Position numbers and translations under genes: made by a program. The notes beneath the pieces were generated by a model, which searched no databases, was not told where the DNA came from, and saw only the letters and a list, made by a program, of their open reading frames with translations. Below are positions 11,541-24,513 of a stretch of DNA of 64,000 nt, piece after piece (position 1 is the first letter of the stretch; every line of letters starts with the position of its first letter). Source of the DNA: Corythucha ciliata (lineage: Eukaryota > Arthropoda > Insecta > Hemiptera > Tingidae); the NCBI GenBank assembly GCA_038030265.1, contig CM075937.1, positions 37,676,198 to 37,740,197 on the forward strand, in the 5' to 3' direction.

Positions 11541-13490
11541 ATTCTAGCCGTCAACTCGTTCATACCGAGAGAGAGTCTTATGCGCTTGTTATTATTTTTA
11601 CATATTATACAGTCGGTCGGGGTGGGGATCTTGTTTTTGTCCCCTGTTTCACGATGCTGGCAAACGATTCACTTTCTAAGCGATAAATCGATTGATTCCT
11701 TTGTAACCATTACCTTGTTCGATTGGAGGACTTAGGTCTTTCATTAAGCCGGGGATTTCAGTGGTTTGCGAGAATTGACGTTGAATAGGGACAGGTGGAT
11801 AAATGGAAAAAGAGGTGTTACGAATTAATGACCGAAAATTCAACGATAAATTCATCTTCGCCATTTTCAATGGATTTCAGCAAATTAATCAGGAAAAGTT
11901 ATTTTGGTAGAGAGAAACACGTCGTTCCGTGTTCCAGCTACGCCCCCCCCCTCCACTACATCCTTCATCGCCACAACCTCTTTAGCCGCCCCGTCTCAAA
12001 ACCCATTATCGGGCTTTCATTAAAGCCTGAGATGGATCCGGGGTGGCGGCAACGAGGTATGGGGGGGGGGGGCTCTTAATTATGAATTAAGGGAAGCGGA
12101 CCCAAACAGGAATCTAACCACGTAATCTTTTATTACATCCAACATCAAAGCTTTTGGAGGCGCGTGCACTTCAATAACGACGGTGTATTGTAACGCGCAA
12201 CAATAATATTATTATTTATGGCCGAATTGACATGTTTTGATGTGAGTGATGGTGTTGAGGGGGGGTACTTCATTTCAACCCACAATATCCAAAAAAAAAA
12301 AAAAAAAAACGGCGTCACTTAGCTCTCCAGCGGATATAAGGCTGGTTGAGAGCCAGCCACCCATTGTCACCGTTGTGTGTTCAACGACCGGGAAGTTGTG
12401 TACAGTGTACTCGATAGTGTGGATGGGGAGTGGGGGGTTGTTTAAAAGTCAAACATTAATCTATTTCAAACATTTCACAGTAATTTACTTGACCCAGCTC
12501 CCACCCCACCCCCACTTTACTATTAAAGTCACGAATGTTAATGACCCTTTTCACACAAACGCACACACACCCAGTAGTTTGGTGGATCCTTCAAATAGCC
12601 AATATTTCACCCTGTCCGGCGCCAGAATGGCCTTTTTTGTGCAAGATTTATTACGAAGACATAAAAAGGGAAGAAAAATGCAGAACGTGTATTTTTTTTT
12701 TTTTTTTTCTCGAGTTTACTGGCAGAAGAAACTTACTCGAGCACTAAAATGTCTCCTGAGATCCATTATTGGATTGGTCTTACTCCTCCTGGATAGATAT
12801 ATTTATCTCTTGGAGAACTTTATCTTTTTTTCCCCAAAAAGGAAAGATGACCGAGGGCGACGGCCTCATAAAATAACGTTTTTGAAAGAACTTATTTTCA
12901 CTTTTTTGTTTTAGACGAAATGAATCAAAAGAAACATTTTCATTTCTTCTTCCACACTTTATTCCCTCCTCCGCCACCCCTTTTGAGTATCAGTGAGCCA
13001 TAATTTTCTTTCATTGAACGCGAGAGAGCTATATGCTCTACTTATTCATCAACCTGCTAGACCTTCTGCCGTAAATTCACTGAGAAAAGCAAATTCTTCG
13101 AATATTCCTTACCGCGTCTTTAGGGAGCGAGTTGGCTGTAGCATGAATTCATTTCCTCTCGTATAAATAATACATGCGGCTACGAAAATTTTCAAACTTT
13201 CAGTCTCACTCCCCCCCACCCGTCTCTTTATACATTAACTTTTTGCAACTGTTAGAACGACGAATGTTTCATCTGAGAGTTTTAATGGCGTTCCTCGTGG
13301 TATATAACCATGAAACTCTCAAATCAAGTGCAGCGAAAACTGTTTTTCCAGACCGAAAGTTTTTCTTACTTTTAGACATAACATTGTAGACACTGGGACT
13401 TCCCGCCGGCAACCCATTAAATAGCTTAATAAACGGACTCAGAAAACTCGGTGGTCAAGTCGAGTGTCCCCTCCCCCTCCTTTTACAAGT
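11541..13490. other. No gene recognised
   Basis: This is AT-rich sequence with G-runs (12060) and poly-A (12291-12310). The long open frame at 12246-12914 passes through homopolymers and low-complexity DNA and has no family resemblance. I see no splice-consistent exons. Confidence 0.55.
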
Positions 13491-13497
13491 TTCGTAT

Positions 13498-13597
13498 AGA
13501 ATACAAGATAGTTAGAAATTGGTAAATATATGGATACTGCGAAACACAGTTTTGCGGGTTTGTTTCATAACACAAGTTTTGCGGAACGAATCAAATG
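13498..13597 (+). repeat. Dispersed repeat, copy 1 (paired with 15491-15604)
   Basis: A stretch containing atacaagatagttagaaatt, then cacagtttTGcgggtttgtt and gcggaacgaatcaaatg, recurs at 15491-15604 with substitutions and small indels. It marks the start of a family E block in both places. Confidence 0.75.
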
Positions 13598-13860
13598 GGG
13601 GGGGGGGCACGATTTCGCTGGCCTATGGTGGAGCGGGCAAACCCCAAAACTGGCAATTTTGCTTAAATTATTGAGACCCAAAAATGTCCACCTCACGGAT
13701 ATTCGAAACTGGTAATTTTGCTTGAATTAAGATCCTAAAATTTAATTTTCGTGGATATTCAGCTAGAGCCTGAGAGAACTTGTAATTTCACTCAAAGGAA
13801 CTGAAATTGCAAGCTTACAAATATTTATCTCTAAATGCTGCGATTACGTGGCAATTTGTT
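13598..13860 (+). repeat. Family E repeat block (CGAAATTGCAAGTTT-like)
   Basis: Degenerate units of the type cgaaactggtaattttgctt alternate with cggatattc phrases. The block is weaker than the arrays at 15.6-16.6 kb but of the same kind. Confidence 0.55.
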
Positions 13861-14178
13861 TGCGTTTTGGTACAGTCGGGGCAGTGGGGCATGTGAACCT
13901 GACCCGATCCATAACGCATAAAACCGCGAAAGCGGTCCTATTCGTTGGTTTAGCCAACATTTTCATTTGTTTAGCGGCACATCTGGGCGAAAAATCGTTT
14001 GTTTAGCCATATTTGCCGTCAGGGTCGGCTATAGCCGCTACACCTCCCTAGGGAATGAGATGCCCGTGATCAAAAAGATGATAAATAACATTGAAGTCTA
14101 TATTTCGGGGCTCCGGAGGTTCAATTTCAACCTTTTCACTAGAATTATCAGTTTCCACGCCACTTTGGAACTTTTTAA

Positions 14179-14737
14179 GAAAAACATTAACAGTAATTTA
14201 GGAGAAAATGGATAGTGTGATAGTCTGGAACGTCGAAATCAAAAGTTTCAAGGGTGAAATCGGAAGTTTCCAGGATGAAATTGACAGTTTATACAGCAAA
14301 ATCGACAGTTTACACGACAAAATTGACAGTTCACAGGGCGAAATTGTCAGTTTCTAGAACGAAATAGACATTTTCCGGGACAAATGTCTATTGATAGATT
14401 CTATGACGAAATTGACAGTTCCAAAGGATGAAATTGACAGTTTGGAGGATGATATGGACGGTATTGAACGAAGAAATTGACATTTATGGGACGAAATTTA
14501 CAGTTTCAAGAAAGAAATAGACAGTTTAGATGACGAAAATGACAGTTTTCAACGACAAAATTGACAGTTCACAGGAAAAAATTTACACAAGTTTGAGTGA
14601 CAAAATTTACATTTCCAGGACGAGATTGACAGTTCCAAGAACGAAATTGTCAGTTTACATGACAAAATTGAAAATTTCGAGGTAGAAATTGACAGTTTAG
14701 TTGACGAAGTTTACAGTCTTGAATGACGAAATTGACA
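14179..14737 (+). repeat. Inverted duplication, left arm (family A array)
   Basis: The 559 nt segment beginning gaaaaacattaacagtaa and ending gaatgacgaaattgaca is present as its reverse complement at 16648-17184. The correspondence holds unit by unit across diverged A-family repeats, so this is duplication of one specific segment rather than independent arrays. The right arm lacks a few tens of nt. Confidence 0.85.
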
Positions 14738-15030
14738 GTTCTAAGAACGAAATTGACAGTTCCCTGTTCAGAGAATAAAAGTGACAGTTTCGAACGATGA
14801 AATTGTCATTTATAGGACGAAATCGAGAGTTCCAAGGTCGAAACTGGAAGTTTTTACGACTAAATTGAGTCTTGAATGACGAAATAGAAATTTCTGGGAC
14901 GAGATTGACAGTTCGAAGAACGAAGTTGACAATTTTCATGACGTAATTGACAGTATTGAATAACGAAATTGACAATGCCACGACAAAATTGATAGTTTCA
15001 AGGACGAAATTGACAATCAGTTTATAGTAC
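14738..15030 (+). repeat. Family A array, single-copy continuation
   Basis: Further GACGAAATTGACAGTTT units continue past the inverted-duplicated segment. At 15030-15200 the phrase ctcgactgtttccggtgaa reappears; it also occurs within the A arrays near 3300 and 4970. Confidence 0.75.
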
Positions 15031-15490
15031 TCGACTGTTTCCGGTGAAAGGTTCGTACAAACCCCACGGTCTTCGCCCGAATTGTCAGATGCTGAACCTC
15101 GAAGTCAAGGTTTGGGATCTTCTGTTATGCATGGGGAAAATTGACAGTTTCCAAGTTATACAACTATGTCAGTTCCTGCGGCGAAATTGACAGTTTAAAG
15201 GGCGAAAATCTCTGGAGGTGGGTGAGTCCTTTTTCCAGAATTCTTCTACAACTCAATTTGAAATCATTTGGGTGCCACTGTTTGGTGGTTTTGAGCGCAG
15301 TTGGGACCGCTGTCATCCACGTCCACGAAAAAAATAGTTCCCGAAAATTTTCTCCAAATAAATCCCGAGACGTGAAACGCGCAATAATGTGAATTAAAGG
15401 AAAACAGAGGAAGCTCTCAATTTCGCTGATATTTGCCTTTAAAATGTAGCACGTTCACAGTTTTTCGTTAGGGCGCTGTCGTCCTTTTAA

Positions 15491-15604
15491 AAGTTTTTTA
15501 GAATACAAGATACAGTTAGAAATGGGTAGACAATATAGAAATTGAAAAACACAGTTTGTGGGTTTGTTTATTCATAACACTAGATTTGCGGAACGAATCA
15601 AATG
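15491..15604 (+). repeat. Dispersed repeat, copy 2
   Basis: This is homologous to 13498-13597, sharing the cggaacgaatcaaatg end. The following sequence is again family E, so repeat plus E array appear to travel together. Confidence 0.75.
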
Positions 15605-15609
15605 AAAAA

Positions 15610-16640
15610 AAAGCCGCGAATCTTGCTAATTCCCGGATATTTACCCACCACCTTCATTTTCGCGGACATTTATTGTAAGACCAAAAACTTGCAAATACGC
15701 AGATATTTGGCTCGATGATGTAACTTAGCGGCTGTTCCTCTCAATTTTAGCGTTGCGATGAGAGAAAAAGCGCTAATCCATGGGCGGTTCGCGGCTGAAA
15801 TTTGTGGAAAGCGATACGTAATATGCTATTAGAGGGTCAATTTCACGACTAAAATTAAGAAAACTCCCGATTATCCATGACTAGAATTTTGAAAAGTCAC
15901 TAATTCACAGCTAAAATTGAGGGAAAACGCTCATTCCCAGATAGAATCGAGAAAAATAGCCCCAAAATTACATCATTGGGGGGCTGGGCGCTAAATTATC
16001 TGAGAAATTGTATAAGTTTCGAGTCTAAATATTCAGCAAATTGCAAGTTTATGATATTCACCTTCGCAAAATTACAAGTTTCAGGGGGTATTTTAAAGAT
16101 CGGGAAGGGGGCGAGCCAACTCCGATAGAACCGAAAGTTTCGGTGATAAATATCCATGAAATTGCAAGTTTATAATTGGTTTTTTGTGGGTTCGAACTCC
16201 GGGCTCTAGCCGGCCACCACGTATCGCAGAAGATCCCCATAGCCGCCTGCCCGCAACATTTTGAAGGCAGATACCGGCACAATTTGGTTTTTCAGGCACA
16301 ATTTTCGCGAAATTGCAAGTTTCAGGGCCTACGAATAGCCGTGCAATCACAACCTTTTCCTTTCTTTCTTCGTTTCCTTTCTTAATATCGAAGGAATTCT
16401 GGTGTTAATTCAAGCGAAATTACCAGTTATGGGTCTTAGTTTGGCATAATTGTTTTTGGGCATTTTTTTTGTTTAGCGGTGATGGAAATTTCAAATTTGA
16501 TGACCGATTATCCTCAGCCATGCGTTTTTCGGGTCCTAATTCCTGTGAAAATGCATGTTTTGTGCCTTAATTTCCGAGAAATTACGAGATTTGGTTTTTA
16601 ATTTTAGCGAAATTGCAAGTTTCGGGGCGTGTTTGAAATC
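15610..16640 (+). repeat. Minisatellite array, family E (GCGAAATTGCAAGTTTC)
   Basis: Loose units of about 28-40 nt contain GCGAAATTGCAAGTTTCNGGGCC and are mixed with reverse-type D phrases (ctaaaattgagaaaa) at 15780-15960. A G-rich, GC-richer island at 16090-16290 interrupts it. No coding content is seen. Confidence 0.65.
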
Positions 16641-16647
16641 CTGAAAA

Positions 16648-17184
16648 TGTCAATTTCGTCATTCAAGACTGTAAACTTCGTCAACTAAACCGTCAATTTC
16701 TACCTCGAAATTTTCAATTTTGTCATGTAAACTGACAATTTCGTTCTTGGAACTATCAATCTCGTCCTGGAAATGTCAATTTTGTCACTCAAACTTGTGT
16801 AAATTTTTTCCTGTGAACTGTCAATTTTGTCGTTGAAAACTGTCATTTTCGTCATCTAAACTGTCCATTTCTTTCTTGAAACTGTAAATTTCGTCCCATA
16901 AATGTCAATTTCATCCTTTGGAACTGTCAATTTCGTAATAGAATCTATCAATAGACATTTGTCCCGGAAAATGTCTATTTCGTTCTAGAAACTGACAATT
17001 TCGCCCTGTGAACTGTCAATTTTGCTCTCGAAACTTTCAATTTTGTCGTGTAAACTGTCGATTTTGCTGTATAAACTGTCAATTTCGTCCTGGAAACTTC
17101 CGATTTCACCCTTGAAACTTTTGATTTCGGCGTTCCATACTGTCACACTATCCATTTTCTCCTAAATTACTGTCAATGTTTTTC
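16648..17184 (-). repeat. Inverted duplication, right arm (family A array)
   Basis: This is the reverse complement of 14179-14737, ending in the complement of the left arm's first bases (cattgacagtaattt becomes aaattactgtcaatg). The spacer between the arms is about 1.9 kb and holds A and E repeats. Transcription through both arms would give a long hairpin RNA; that is inference only. Confidence 0.85.
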
Positions 17185-17189
17185 GCTAG

Positions 17190-20100
17190 TCCGGATGCGT
17201 ATTTACAATCCCCCTATTAGTTCAGAGCTCAGAACAGAACTCGTATGGGGTTTGTAGACAAATGGCGTGGCCCGTCGGAACTGCTACAGTCCCCCCACGA
17301 GCTCAGAGCCCATTACTTCGCTTCTCTTTCCGAACAAACCTCATTACGTCTGCAGAAACACCGTCTTACACGCTGTCTTGGATTATACCAAGGCTTGATA
17401 TTAAATTCATGTCAAGTTTGAGTTGAGCTTAGCAAACAATCCCCACCCCGTCCTAATCTGACTTGCTGCACCCCTCCCCCAATGGCCAAACTGGCCATCC
17501 GCGCCCTGAAAACTTGCGCATGTTGCGAGGGACCGCATGAATTTTCCCGGGGATGGTGGCCTCTAAATTGACAGCCCTGAAGTACGAATGTGTCGAATTT
17601 TTTGCAGGCCCAGTATAAACCTTGGTAAGGCTGGGAATCATACTTTTTTGACGTTAAATATCCGTAAATTTCGGGGCTTTTTTGAAAAATTAGCGTGAGC
17701 CCTACTCACAGCCTGACTATAACCCACGAAATTGGAAGTTCATTCATTCCGCGAAGTTGAAGGTTTTTGGACTTGACTGCTCTTGCGAAGTTTCGAACCT
17801 AAATTTTAGCAAAATTGCATGCTACGTGACCCAATTTCAGAGAACTTGAAAGTTTCAGGTCTGAATATCTACGAAATTGTGATTTCACCACTTCGGCTCC
17901 AGCTTTGGCCTCCGTAATGCTGCGCAAACTTTTCAGCGTTTCACGGACTCGATGTTTCGCGAACTAACATTCATCTGCGCACACGCGGTCCCCGCCCCCT
18001 CCCCTTAAAGTCGGCACTGGTCTGACAGTTTATGTGCGATTTGTTTGGGGGCCCAGGGGCGACCACTGTCATACGTCCCCCTGTAAAGCCTTTAATAACA
18101 CAGTTTGTATCAAGGCGAATAATTAGGAAAAAAACAAAAACGGACCATCGGGAATAGTTTATTCCTCTTTTAATAAAGAGTTTTTCTTTACGCACAAAAA
18201 GAGGGCCAGACAAAATGTAATTGATACACTAACCCCGCATCCAACCCTTCCTTCACCATCCAAGACCACATCACGCTCCCATCGCGATATAGAATTTCCC
18301 TTCGTTTCCGCCGGAAAATGGTCGGTGGTTTTAAAGGGGGGGGGGGGCTTGACGCCATCACAGCCCTCCTCACCATTATTCCTTTCTTCTTTTTTTTTTT
18401 TTCTATTGTAGGAAGAGTTTGTCAAGTTAGTGTGTTACTCATTGGTTGGTTTAGGGTAAAGAGGGGGAGGGGCAGTGTGTATTCGTTCCAATTGTGAAAA
18501 GTTCACCAGGAACCCAGTCTCTTTAGGGTGGTGGTGGGGAAGGGGAATGCTAATAAATTATGGAAATGCGTGCGTTGCGGGTTTTTGCCGAGTGCTCAAC
18601 TCGCCGAGGGTTTTGAATGAATTTTTAAACGCTTGCATTTCGGGGGAAATTTTCCATTCCTAAGCACTCTGAGATGATTTTTTTTAAAGGGTTTTGAAAA
18701 AATGTAAAATTACACAGTGGGCCTCAACAAACCAACGAAAAAAAATTAAAAAAAATATATTGAACTCGTTGCAAGGGGGTGGGCAGGCCTTGTTTGTTGG
18801 CCTTGCAGGGCCGTAAAAATAATATTTACATAGTTTATTCTTAAAGAAAATTTTACTCAATTCCTTCTTTTTCTTGGAACGTGACCCAGAAATATATCTC
18901 CTCCACTCCTTGCCATAAAAAAAATGAAGGACTAGTAACTCACCACTTCGTTTCACTTTTCCATTTTTGTTTTTCTAGATTTAGCCATTCAGCAAAATAC
19001 AATTGAACAATGCATACTGATCTTTCCATTAAGGTTTCTCTAGTGGAAAATAGGCTGACAAGTTTTTTTTGTATCACTGTTCGGGCTGCGTAGAATTTGA
19101 ATTAAGATAATCGCTAAGCATCCCCCCTGATGGAAAGAGCGAAACTTTAAACTTGGGGAAAACTATTCTTCCTGCGTTGAACGTGACAGCCGTTTGGTTT
19201 CTTGGGAAGGTCACTGTATAATAGCGTTACTGACAGTGAACACGCCATTCAAAAAGAATGACACCGAGTTGAAGGATAAATTGTTTACTGGAAAGAGAAG
19301 TGGTGGTTTAAGGAGGAAGGTTGATGAGTTATGAGAGAGTATGTTCCATTAGTTGTTAGTCACCCCCTCCCTCCTCCAACCACAACACCCACCCAGTGCT
19401 TGGCGTAAATTAAAGAATTCGAGAAGAAGCGGGGAAAACTCAAGGTCTCCTCTCACCCTCACCGGTGTAACAAGATCTGATGAAAACGAAATAGAGTGTG
19501 AGGGAAGGAAAAACGACACCTCTTACCTCTTCCCCTTAATGTTCGAGAGCGTCAATCGGTCACCGTCACTCGAATACACTCTTTTTTTGGCAAACAGTTA
19601 AGCAATAAACGTGACTCCCCCAGCTTTTAAAACAAAAGAAAATAGCGTTCCTTCGGTACTTTTAAAGGGCTCGACGGACCCTTTTCAAGTAATTCTTGAC
19701 CGCATACTGGAAATACTTGGTTGCGAGGGGGGGACACAATAATTAAAACAAACTTTTAAAGACGCAATTTCAACTTCTCCGGTTAGTTTAATAGAATGTT
19801 GCGTTGTTGGGTGGGGGGTCATCGGCACGAGTTAGAGGGAAGAAGATTGAGCCTCGCTGACGAAAAATTAATTATTTTGTCGTCGGGCGTGCGAACCAGA
19901 GTAAATAAACTTCGGTGTTTCGAAGTGAATGACGGTGGAAGGGTTGGTGACGGAGAGGGCTTAGGGCTTAGCGTCTTCGAGGGAACAAGATTGCTTTTTC
20001 TTGAATTATTAACCTCGGTGAAGAAATAAGGGAGGGAAATTGTGATTTTATTTTGAAGGGGTTGGTGGTGGTAGTGGGGGGGGGGGACGTTCCTTTTCCA

Positions 20101-21400
20101 CAATTCGCTCCTAGGAGAGAACGGATGCGCGTGGGCGCTTATATTTATTAAAGAAAATATCATAAAGAAACACGTGAGATTGTATAGTGTGCTCCCCCTC
20201 ACCTTATCCTAAAAACGTAATAACGTTACACCTAAGTCCACCCCTTTTTTCAGCCGTCTATAAGAACACTTCACACTTCGTTAGCAGTGTGGCCTCATGT
20301 ACAATGACGTCTTTTTTAAAATCGAGAATAAATTAAAAAATTGGGAAAACGAGACGATACACAGATTCAGGCAGTAAAAATTTGAATTCAGTTTAAAGTT
20401 TGCTATGAGATATCGTAAAACCTACCGAAAAATATCTCGAAACAATAGCCTGGAGAGAGAGAGAGCGAGCTTCAAACTGACTCGACGAAAGGTTGTCAGG
20501 CAACTGAACACGACGCCGCGGTGCTATCCCTCTTGTTTCCCTCTTCGAATGAAAACGGGGTGGATTTGAGCGGAAAAAGGGGTTGAGCGAGTGACGCTGA
20601 GGGCTTTTTGCTGCGTTGTTGACGTCGTCTCCTATAGTTAAAAGTGCATAATTGATGATAAGTGTTTGGCGAGGCGATTTCAACTCACGCGTTACTGCCC
20701 TTTCTCAATCCCCCTCCTCCTCATCTTTCTTCTCACCGACACACGACCACTAATTACCTAAAACGTTTTCTCGAAATATTCAAGGATTCAGAGGGATAAC
20801 GACCCCTTTCAAAGCCGGCCCAACTATTCCGTTTTCTTTACGTATACAATTGGTGTAATCTAGGGGGGGGGGGGGGCTGAACTAATCGAAAACTCCACCC
20901 TCCAAAGCCCAAAGCCTTTCACTTTACCCTATATCAATAATTCTCGACCAAATTGCCTGATCTAAAGGTCAAAGAGCAACAAAATAACAGTTTCACGGGT
21001 TTGTGAGCTCATTTACATACTATTGGTTTAATTTGGGCTACACTTAAAATTTACACAAGACGCTTCACCTTTCCGACCTTTCCGTAAGAATTACGACACT
21101 CTACCGATGGCGACCATCTCAGGTTATGATCCAGAAGGGGGGGGGGGAATCAGAGGAGTGAGCCCCGAGAAAAGGGGCCACAAAGAGTAATAACCAGCCA
21201 GTGTGGAACTGTTGAACCCCTCCAACGAAAATTCGTTTTCTTTTTGGGTTTTGAGAGCCTCCGTGTTGAGAAACGTGGTTTTGCCCAATTTTAAATTTTC
21301 ATACTTTTTTCCAAAATCTTTATTAGGATAATTTTGTCAACGTGTTTCGATTTGAGACAGACGAGTTTTATGAGTCCCTCACACCATCAATGCTCAATTG
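17190..21400. other. No gene recognised; scattered family E debris
   Basis: Weak family E units occur at about 17640-17900. The rest contains G-runs (18340, 20080, 20863-20876, 21139), a GA run at 20453-20466 and AT-rich sequence. An open frame on the minus strand inside 19819-20202 begins with a hydrophobic, signal-like stretch from the ATG at 20163. It has no recognisable family and a competing frame on the other strand, so I do not call a gene. Confidence 0.5.
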
Positions 21401-21419
21401 AGAACAGTGCCTCTGCTAA

Positions 21420-22470
21420 GGAACAGCGCTTTTTATAGTTTTTCTAAGTTTTAGCGCCAAAATTTGCCTTCAGTAGCCACGGATTTGTGTTTTAATAAAT
21501 TTTATCCTTAAGTTAAACAAATTCTTTTAATTTTATCCGCGAATTAACGTGTCTTCTAGACTTTATCCGCGAATTAGCGAAAATCTATAATTTATAATTT
21601 CATCTGAAATTATAGTGATTTGTCTCCTGCGTTGTCCTGAATTAATTACCTAGCGATTCTTTTCAGTTTTGTCCGCGAACTAGGACTGTTCCAATTTCAG
21701 CCGATAATCAGCGCTTTTTGTCAATTTCGCTAGCGAATTAGCAATTTTTATTCTTTATAGCAGTTATTTAAATAGCGGTATTTTCGATTTTTGCCATGGA
21801 ATAGCGATTTTCCCAATTTTAGTTGCTAATTTAGCCATTCTTCCAAATTTCAGTCTTGCGTTGGCGTTTTCGCAAAGCTGCGAATAAGCGACTTTTCTCT
21901 TTTGTATCCGCGAATGGACCATTTTTTGCAATTTCAGTCGCGAATCAGCCATTTTCCCCCATTTTAGCCCCCAAATTAGTGGTTTTTTTTCCAATTTTAG
22001 CCGCGATATATTTTCTCACTTTTGTATAGGCTTTTAGCGTTTTTCCGTGCCTTTTTTAAGACTTTTTTTGCCTATATTTCGCCGTTCTATGCTTGGAAAA
22101 AAGAAAAAACCGGGGCTCGTATCAACTTTTCCAAAGAACAGAAAATTAGCGTTTTATTTTCATTTTAACTATGAAGTGGCTTTATGCATCGGGAATCAAC
22201 GATTTTTTCTCAATTTTGGTCTGGATCCGCGCATGAACACTTTTTCACAGTTTTAGTGTAGAATATTAGCGCTTTTTCCTAACTTTTGCTGCGTGCTTGC
22301 CCCAACAACAGCAAATTAGGGCGCCTTCTCATCTTTATCCATACTTAAGGACCTAAAAAACCTGTGGATCAGCGTATTTTATCTATTTTAGCCGCAAAGT
22401 TACGCTCTGAAAGCGTGATTTCTCTTAATTTGACCCTTCAGAATAGCGTTTTTATGGGCTAAATCGAATA
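21420..22470 (+). repeat. Minisatellite array, family D, + orientation
   Basis: Units of about 30 nt approximate GCGAATTAGCG-CTTTTTCTCAATTTTAGCC. They are strongly diverged but recur through the whole block. It is followed about 130 nt later by the same family in the opposite orientation. Confidence 0.78.
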
Positions 22471-22599
22471 TTCAGTTACACTCTTTGTCTCATCACCTGT
22501 AACGTTCCATTCCGACCTGGGTCGGACATTTTACCATCTCCAATATAGGTTGGCCGGGGGTAGTCCATCCTTCTCACCACTACCTCAGTACGCTACTGA

Positions 22600-23390
22600 G
22601 CGCCAAACGTTGGCTAAAATTAAGAAAAATACTTAGCTACTTCACGGCTAAAGTTTCCATGAAGTTTCCGCGGATAAAGTGTAGAAAAAGCGGTAATTAG
22701 AGGCTACTAGAAGTACGAAAACGGTAATTTTCGGTTTCTGAAGGCAAGTTCGTGGCTCTAACTGAGAAAAAGCTCTAAAATTCAAAGCAAAAGGCGACAA
22801 AAATCGCTAATTCGCCGCTGTAATTCAGAAAAATAGCTAATTCACTGCGGAAATTGTAAAAAAAAATCGCTAATTTGCGGCTTAATGAGTAAAAATCGCT
22901 AATTCACCGAAGAAATTGAGAAGAAGCGCTAAAATGGGGAAATAACACTAATTCGCTGAAATGGAGAAAATGAAAATTCGTGGTTTTTGAACTTCTGAAG
23001 GTAACTTCGTGCCAGAAAGTGAAAACAAAAATTGCTAATCCGCGGCCAAATTCAGAAAAAGCGTTAGGCGAAAGCGGTTAGGTAATTCGCGGCGAAAATT
23101 GGGGGACAAATTCGTGGCCGAAATGTAGACAAATGTATAATTAGGGTTTAAAGCAAAATAGCTGTGAAAATTACAAATGGTGGTCAAGCAGCCAAAATTC
23201 GAAAGTTAAAATAGCCACAACATTGCAATTTTCAAAGCCAAATATCAGTAAAATGCTAATTTGTGACTATAGATGCGAAACTGCACGTATGCGACAATAA
23301 ACAGCCGCCAAATCACTATTTTAGGTGGAAAACAAGCGACATTTTAAAGGAATTACGAAAACGCGGTCGGATACGAGCTCATTCATAACA
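22600..23390 (-). repeat. Minisatellite array, family D, - orientation
   Basis: The reverse-complement form (GGCTAAAATTGAGAAAA-GCGCTAATTCGC) dominates from 22600. The junction with the + block (22500-22605) contains GC-richer sequence with a cagtacgctactg phrase. That phrase resembles the G-rich transposon end at about 44791. Confidence 0.78.
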
Positions 23391-23596
23391 AATTGGTAGG
23401 CTTGACGAGCTTCCTGGTTCCAGATGAACTTGTGAGAGGAGAGCATTCCTTTAGATCCCCTGACCGGTTCTTAAAATGAATTAAAAGGACGGTGGCGTCT
23501 AATCGACAGTCCATTAAATTCATTTCTGACCGGAAAATATATCGAAATTTTTCTCAGTAATATCACACATACTTTGAATTCGCGCCTTTAACTTTT

Positions 23597-23722
23597 CGAG
23601 ACGAGACCGAGACTTTCGAGAACGAGACCGAGACCAACCCCTCATGAGCGAGACCGAGACCAACCCCTCATGAGCGAGACCGAGACCACTCAAGTCTCGT
23701 CTCGGTCTCAGTCTCGTGCATC
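23597..23722. repeat. CGAGACCGAGACC short tandem repeat with terminal hairpin
   Basis: Three to four copies of a unit containing gagcgagaccgagaccaac and cccctcatga are followed by the complementary tract agtctcgtctcggtctcag. The whole can fold back. It looks like debris of a transposon end rather than a gene. A related cgtgactgagactgg phrase lies at 23957. Confidence 0.6.
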
Positions 23723-24459
23723 ACTATTTGCCAGCTGAGTCGCTAAAAAGGCTTTGAAATTTGGACAACAGAGAGTTAAGCGCCGTGTTTTTGTCTGACC
23801 GGTTGCGAACGATCGAGTGGCGTTCTTCAGAAATCTCGTTGAAAAATTCACTGAATGAAATTAAATCTTCGAAATGCATGATCCATTCGCGACTGAAAAT
23901 GGAATCGCTGTCTGCTTCGGTCACATAAAGGTTTAGAATTTTTGACCGTCCACGAAACGTGACTGAGACTGGAAGAAAACCGAGACATTGAAATTTGTTT
24001 TTAGTAAAGCTTATAAATATTCACTCAGAAGGATTCAGTTTTGGATTTGGGATTATGGTTTTGAGATTTCTTAGGCTCATCGTAGAACAAACACCGCCAG
24101 TGTCAACTTCCATTTGGAGGGGTTTGTTGTTGTCAAGCGGGGGGAACGCGGGCGTGATTTCGGGCGTGAACGCGCCGAAATGAAAATTAGGTGAACGAGG
24201 GGATGACGCATATGACTGAATTAACAGGATTTGGAGGTCGAGACTAATTTTTTGAGAAGCTCTATAGTTGTTGAGAATTCGCTCGCAGAATGGATTCAAT
24301 CGTCGCCATTTATGTTGTGTGTTGTGTATGGGCATCCGATTACAAAATAGAACGCTCAGAAATACTATCTTTTGGAATGCAAATTTAATTCTTCAATATC
24401 AAATCAATAAATTATTTAGGCATGAGCATGATTATACGCGTCATTGAATTGCTTAGCAA

Positions 24460-24461
<2 letters not shown>

Positions 24462-24510
<49 letters not shown>
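24462..24510. repeat. Poly-A tract (about 49 nt)
   Basis: This long A homopolymer is preceded by gcttagcaaat. It may be the tail of a retroposed sequence, but no retroelement is recognisable upstream. A poly-T tract at 24672-24700 lies 160 nt downstream, so the pair may bracket an inserted fragment in inverted orientation. Confidence 0.7.

Positions 24511-24513
<3 letters not shown>

Noticed and set aside
12246..12914. Open frame of 222 aa on the + strand
   Set aside because: It runs through poly-A and poly-T tracts and low-complexity DNA, has no domain-like pattern and no supporting splice or UTR signals.
16180..16210. Pol III B-box-like gggttcgaactccgg, possible tRNA or SINE
   Set aside because: The flanks do not form a T-stem or acceptor stem, and there is no A box at the right spacing.
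19819..20163. Minus-strand frame with signal-peptide-like start and an internal WKR site, resembling a small secreted precursor
   Set aside because: There are no recognisable peptide motifs, a competing frame lies on the other strand, and surrounding DNA is low complexity. Kept only as a note.
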